Shown: piece after piece, positions 62,402-64,000 of the stretch
How positions within the stretch are numbered: the first letter of the stretch is position 1
Layout: each line of letters starts with the position of its first letter
Source: Arsenicibacter rosenii
Lineage (GTDB): Bacteria; Bacteroidota; Bacteroidia; Cytophagales; Spirosomataceae
DNA length: 64,000 nt
Assembly (NCBI RefSeq): GCF_001870735.1
Contig: NZ_MORL01000030.1
Location: forward strand, 1 to 64,000
Reading direction: 5' to 3'
Notes under the pieces: generated by a model
What the model was told of the DNA's origin: nothing
What the model saw: only the letters and a program-made list of their open reading frames with translations
Database searches by the model: none
Made by a program: the position numbers and the translations under genes

Positions 62402-62818
62402 TCAGGCACGAAATTTCACGGATTGGTCACCGCCCAGTTTTCGTAAGGCTAATTTCATGCCTTTTTCTATCTCTTCAAACGAAATTATTTGTTTGGCGGT
62501 ATACAAAAAAGCAATATAAGCAGGAGGGGCGGATGTTTCGGTGCCAAATAATAAAGATTTATGGAGCCGGTAGCTTTCGCGTACCCGCCGGCGCACGACA
62601 TTCCGGTCGACCGCATGTTTAAAACTGCGCTTGGAGACAGAAATCAGAATAGAAGGAAGCGGGGAAGGAGGTGTGTCCGGAAGCGGTTGTTCATCGAGAT
62701 AAACCACCCTAAATGGAAAGAGGTAGAACGTTTGGATTTCCGTGCTACCTCTTTTGAATAAGCGATCGATGATCTTTTGGTTGGTCAGCCGTTCGGCTTT
62801 CTGGAACGTCTGTTTCAT
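62402..62818 (-). CDS. rnpA: Ribonuclease P protein component
   Basis: Start at 62818 (MKQTFQKAERLTNQKIIDRLF), giving 138 residues; the 24 codons upstream overlap the rpmH spacer. Carries the RNR motif in KRSFKHAVDRNVVRRRVRESYR, which contacts the RNase P RNA, and the basic N-terminal helix that binds pre-tRNA leaders. Matures 5' ends of tRNAs. It follows rpmH by 85 bases in the classic order. Confidence 0.93.
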   Translation of the reverse strand: MKQTFQKAERLTNQKIIDRLFKRGSTEIQTFYLFPFRVVYLDEQPLPDTPPSPLPSILISVSKRSFKHAVDRNVVRRRVRESYRLHKSLLFGTETSAPPAYIAFLYTAKQIISFEEIEKGMKLALRKLGGDQSVKFRA

Positions 62819-62903
62819 AATGCTGTCAGTTCGAGATCTACAGTGATTTGTGTTCCGTTTGGTCAACAAACCCGGCAGAGGGTCAGGCACCTGATGAAAA
62901 ACC

Positions 62904-63071
62904 TTACAGTTTAACGCGGTCGCCTTTTTTCTCGTCTGATACAGTCAGTTTCCAACGACCTTTAGCACGACGACGTGCTAATACTTTACGACCATTGTGG
63001 CTGCTCATACGCTCGCGGAATCCGTGTTTGTTTTTCCGCTTGCGGTTTGATGGTTGATAAGTTCTTTTCAT
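62904..63071 (-). CDS. rpmH: 50S ribosomal protein L34
   Basis: A 55-residue protein read from 63071: [20 protein letters not shown] continues into [20 protein letters not shown]. All L34 hallmarks are present; the acidic-basic C-terminal extension ([11 protein letters not shown]) is normal in Bacteroidota. First gene of the rpmH-rnpA operon, with a good promoter just upstream. Confidence 0.98.
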   Translation of the reverse strand: MKRTYQPSNRKRKNKHGFRERMSSHNGRKVLARRRAKGRWKLTVSDEKKGDRVKL

Positions 63072-63112
63072 TGTATTATCTGCTCAGGAGCGCTGTTTCC
63101 CAAATGAGTCCG

Positions 63113-63144
63113 CAAAAATAACCGATCAGGCCGGATAAACCAAA
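63113..63144 (-). promoter_or_regulatory. Bacteroidota-type promoter of rpmH-rnpA
   Basis: On the minus strand TTTG (63144-63141), a 20-base spacer, then TATTTTTG (63120-63113), matching the TTTG/TAnnTTTG consensus for this phylum. It lies about 40 bases upstream of the rpmH start. Confidence 0.75.
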
Positions 63145-63326
63145 TTTATATTTGGTAAAGTTTAGGGTAGTGCCCGTTAGGGTGGGTTTCGGGTGTATTA
63201 TATTGGTTCTCCGGTTAATTAGAGGATCGCCATAAAGTTAAAAAGACGCATTAGGTTATAACTTTACAGGCCTATTCATTGTCATGGGAGTAGTTGCCCA
63301 AAGCCGTTTACCAGAGCCTGTCACCT

Positions 63327-64000
63327 ATGCATTATATTTTGTCTGCTGATCCGCAGTTACCTCATTACATCGCCGTTGACGCGTATCTGCGTGATATTAC
63401 CACAGATACGGTTGAGTTACAGTTACCGGCCTGGCGGCCTGGCCGGTACGAACTGCAGCATTTCGCCAGAAATATTCAGCGTTTTGCGATCTATGATCAG
63501 GCGGGGCATCCGGTGCCGTTCCGGAAAATAACCAAAGACCGCTGGCTGGTCCAGACCAAAGGCATTACCAGTCTGGTCGTCCGCTACAACTATTTTACCA
63601 GTATCATCAACGCCGGAACCAGCTTTATCAGCGACACGCTCCTGTATGTCAATCCGGTCAATCTGTGTGTGTATGCGGAAGGGCGCATCGACGAACCGTG
63701 TTCGCTTACCCTTGCCATTCCGGACGAATGGCCCGTTGCCTGCGGCCTGAAGCCGTCGGGCGAAAAGCAATTGTGGGCAAGCGATTTTTACGAACTGATT
63801 GACTCGCCTCTGATTGCGGCTCCTGATCTGCAGCGCATCGACTATACGGTCGGCGAGGTGCCGTTTACGGTCTGGTTTCAGGGAAACATTGTCCCGGACC
63901 ATGAGCGGATTATCGATGATTTCAGCCGTTTTTCGGCTGCTCAGCTGGATTTGTTCGGGGAGTTTCCGGAAGCCGATTATCATTTTCTGACCATTGTCCT
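63327..64000 (+). CDS. M61-family metallopeptidase, 3' truncated by the window edge
   Basis: The first 224 residues of a probably 580-600-residue protein. The visible part is the N-terminal beta-domain of M61 glycyl aminopeptidases: HYIAVDAYLRDI, LQLPAWRPGRYELQHFARNI (in part) and WLVQTKGITSLVVRYNYF, then VNLCVYAEGR and VGEVPFTVWFQGN. The HExxH zinc site and PDZ domain lie beyond the window. No signal peptide is seen at this start, suggesting a cytoplasmic enzyme. The 255-base gap upstream holds the rpmH promoter on the other strand. Confidence 0.85.
   Translation, partial: MHYILSADPQLPHYIAVDAYLRDITTDTVELQLPAWRPGRYELQHFARNIQRFAIYDQAGHPVPFRKITKDRWLVQTKGITSLVVRYNYFTSIINAGTSFISDTLLYVNPVNLCVYAEGRIDEPCSLTLAIPDEWPVACGLKPSGEKQLWASDFYELIDSPLIAAPDLQRIDYTVGEVPFTVWFQGNIVPDHERIIDDFSRFSAAQLDLFGEFPEADYHFLTIV

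Overview
The window looks like a chromosome segment of a Bacteroidota bacterium of the Cytophagales, most likely Spirosomataceae (Spirosoma or a near relative); this is inferred from gene content, not from a search. Supporting signs are a GldB gliding lipoprotein, many Sec-secreted modular surface proteins with Ig-like repeats, a hybrid two-component system ending in an AraC domain, a CotH kinase, DUF2911, DUF1080 and ChaN proteins, a bacteroidete-type rpmH-rnpA pair with a TTTG/TAnnTTTG promoter, a tRNA without encoded CCA, and moderately high GC.

Layout. 1-3418: a 5'-truncated tail-fibre-like repeat protein, an M43-type metalloprotease and a kelch-like lipoprotein. 3520-5614: lipA and the lycopene cyclase crtY. 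6066-14791: a 1391-residue sensor/regulator converging on a minus-strand set of three secreted Ig-like/LamG proteins, the first of which is broken. 14792-19366: relic insertion-sequence-like repeats, arfB, a secreted coiled-coil protein, three tandem paralogues of an unrecognised small helical family, and pfkB. 19480-24786: an AT-rich stretch, an LRR protein, a tail-collar protein and a 1189-residue adhesin-like protein. 24895-32275: a minus-strand acyl-CoA catabolic set (an APH-like kinase and three acyl-CoA dehydrogenases) plus an FG-GAP protein. 32402-41443: DUF2911, a Gfo/Idh oxidoreductase, a glycosyltransferase, a Uma2 nuclease, a cytochrome c-tailed beta-propeller protein and two DUF1080 proteins, which together suggest 3-keto-sugar chemistry. 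41555-46310: ChaN, MFS, GNAT, Uma2, TolC. 46463-53353: an esterase, a GH2 beta-galactosidase, a Ycf48-like protein and CotH. 53358-59619: a Fur-family repressor, an ABC exporter, GldB, an outer-membrane barrel protein, and a MerR-B12 regulator next to a CruF-like carotenoid gene. 59728-64000: tRNA-His, tsaB, a CtpA-type protease, rnpA, rpmH and a truncated M61 peptidase.

The points most worth a second look are: (i) short 7-8 bp tandem or inverted arrays and a 27-bp palindromic element lodged against stop codons, one copy of the latter being read through in frame inside a gene; (ii) two matching dyads with the same AAAC-N6-GTTT core, 63 bp apart centre to centre, upstream of the MerR-B12 regulator; (iii) three tandem paralogues of an unrecognised small protein; (iv) two modules shared by the surface proteins, one of which has been broken by a deletion at a microhomology; (v) a split kinase/dehydrogenase pair resembling mammalian ACAD10/11. 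I saw no CRISPR array, rRNA, intact transposase or clear prophage.
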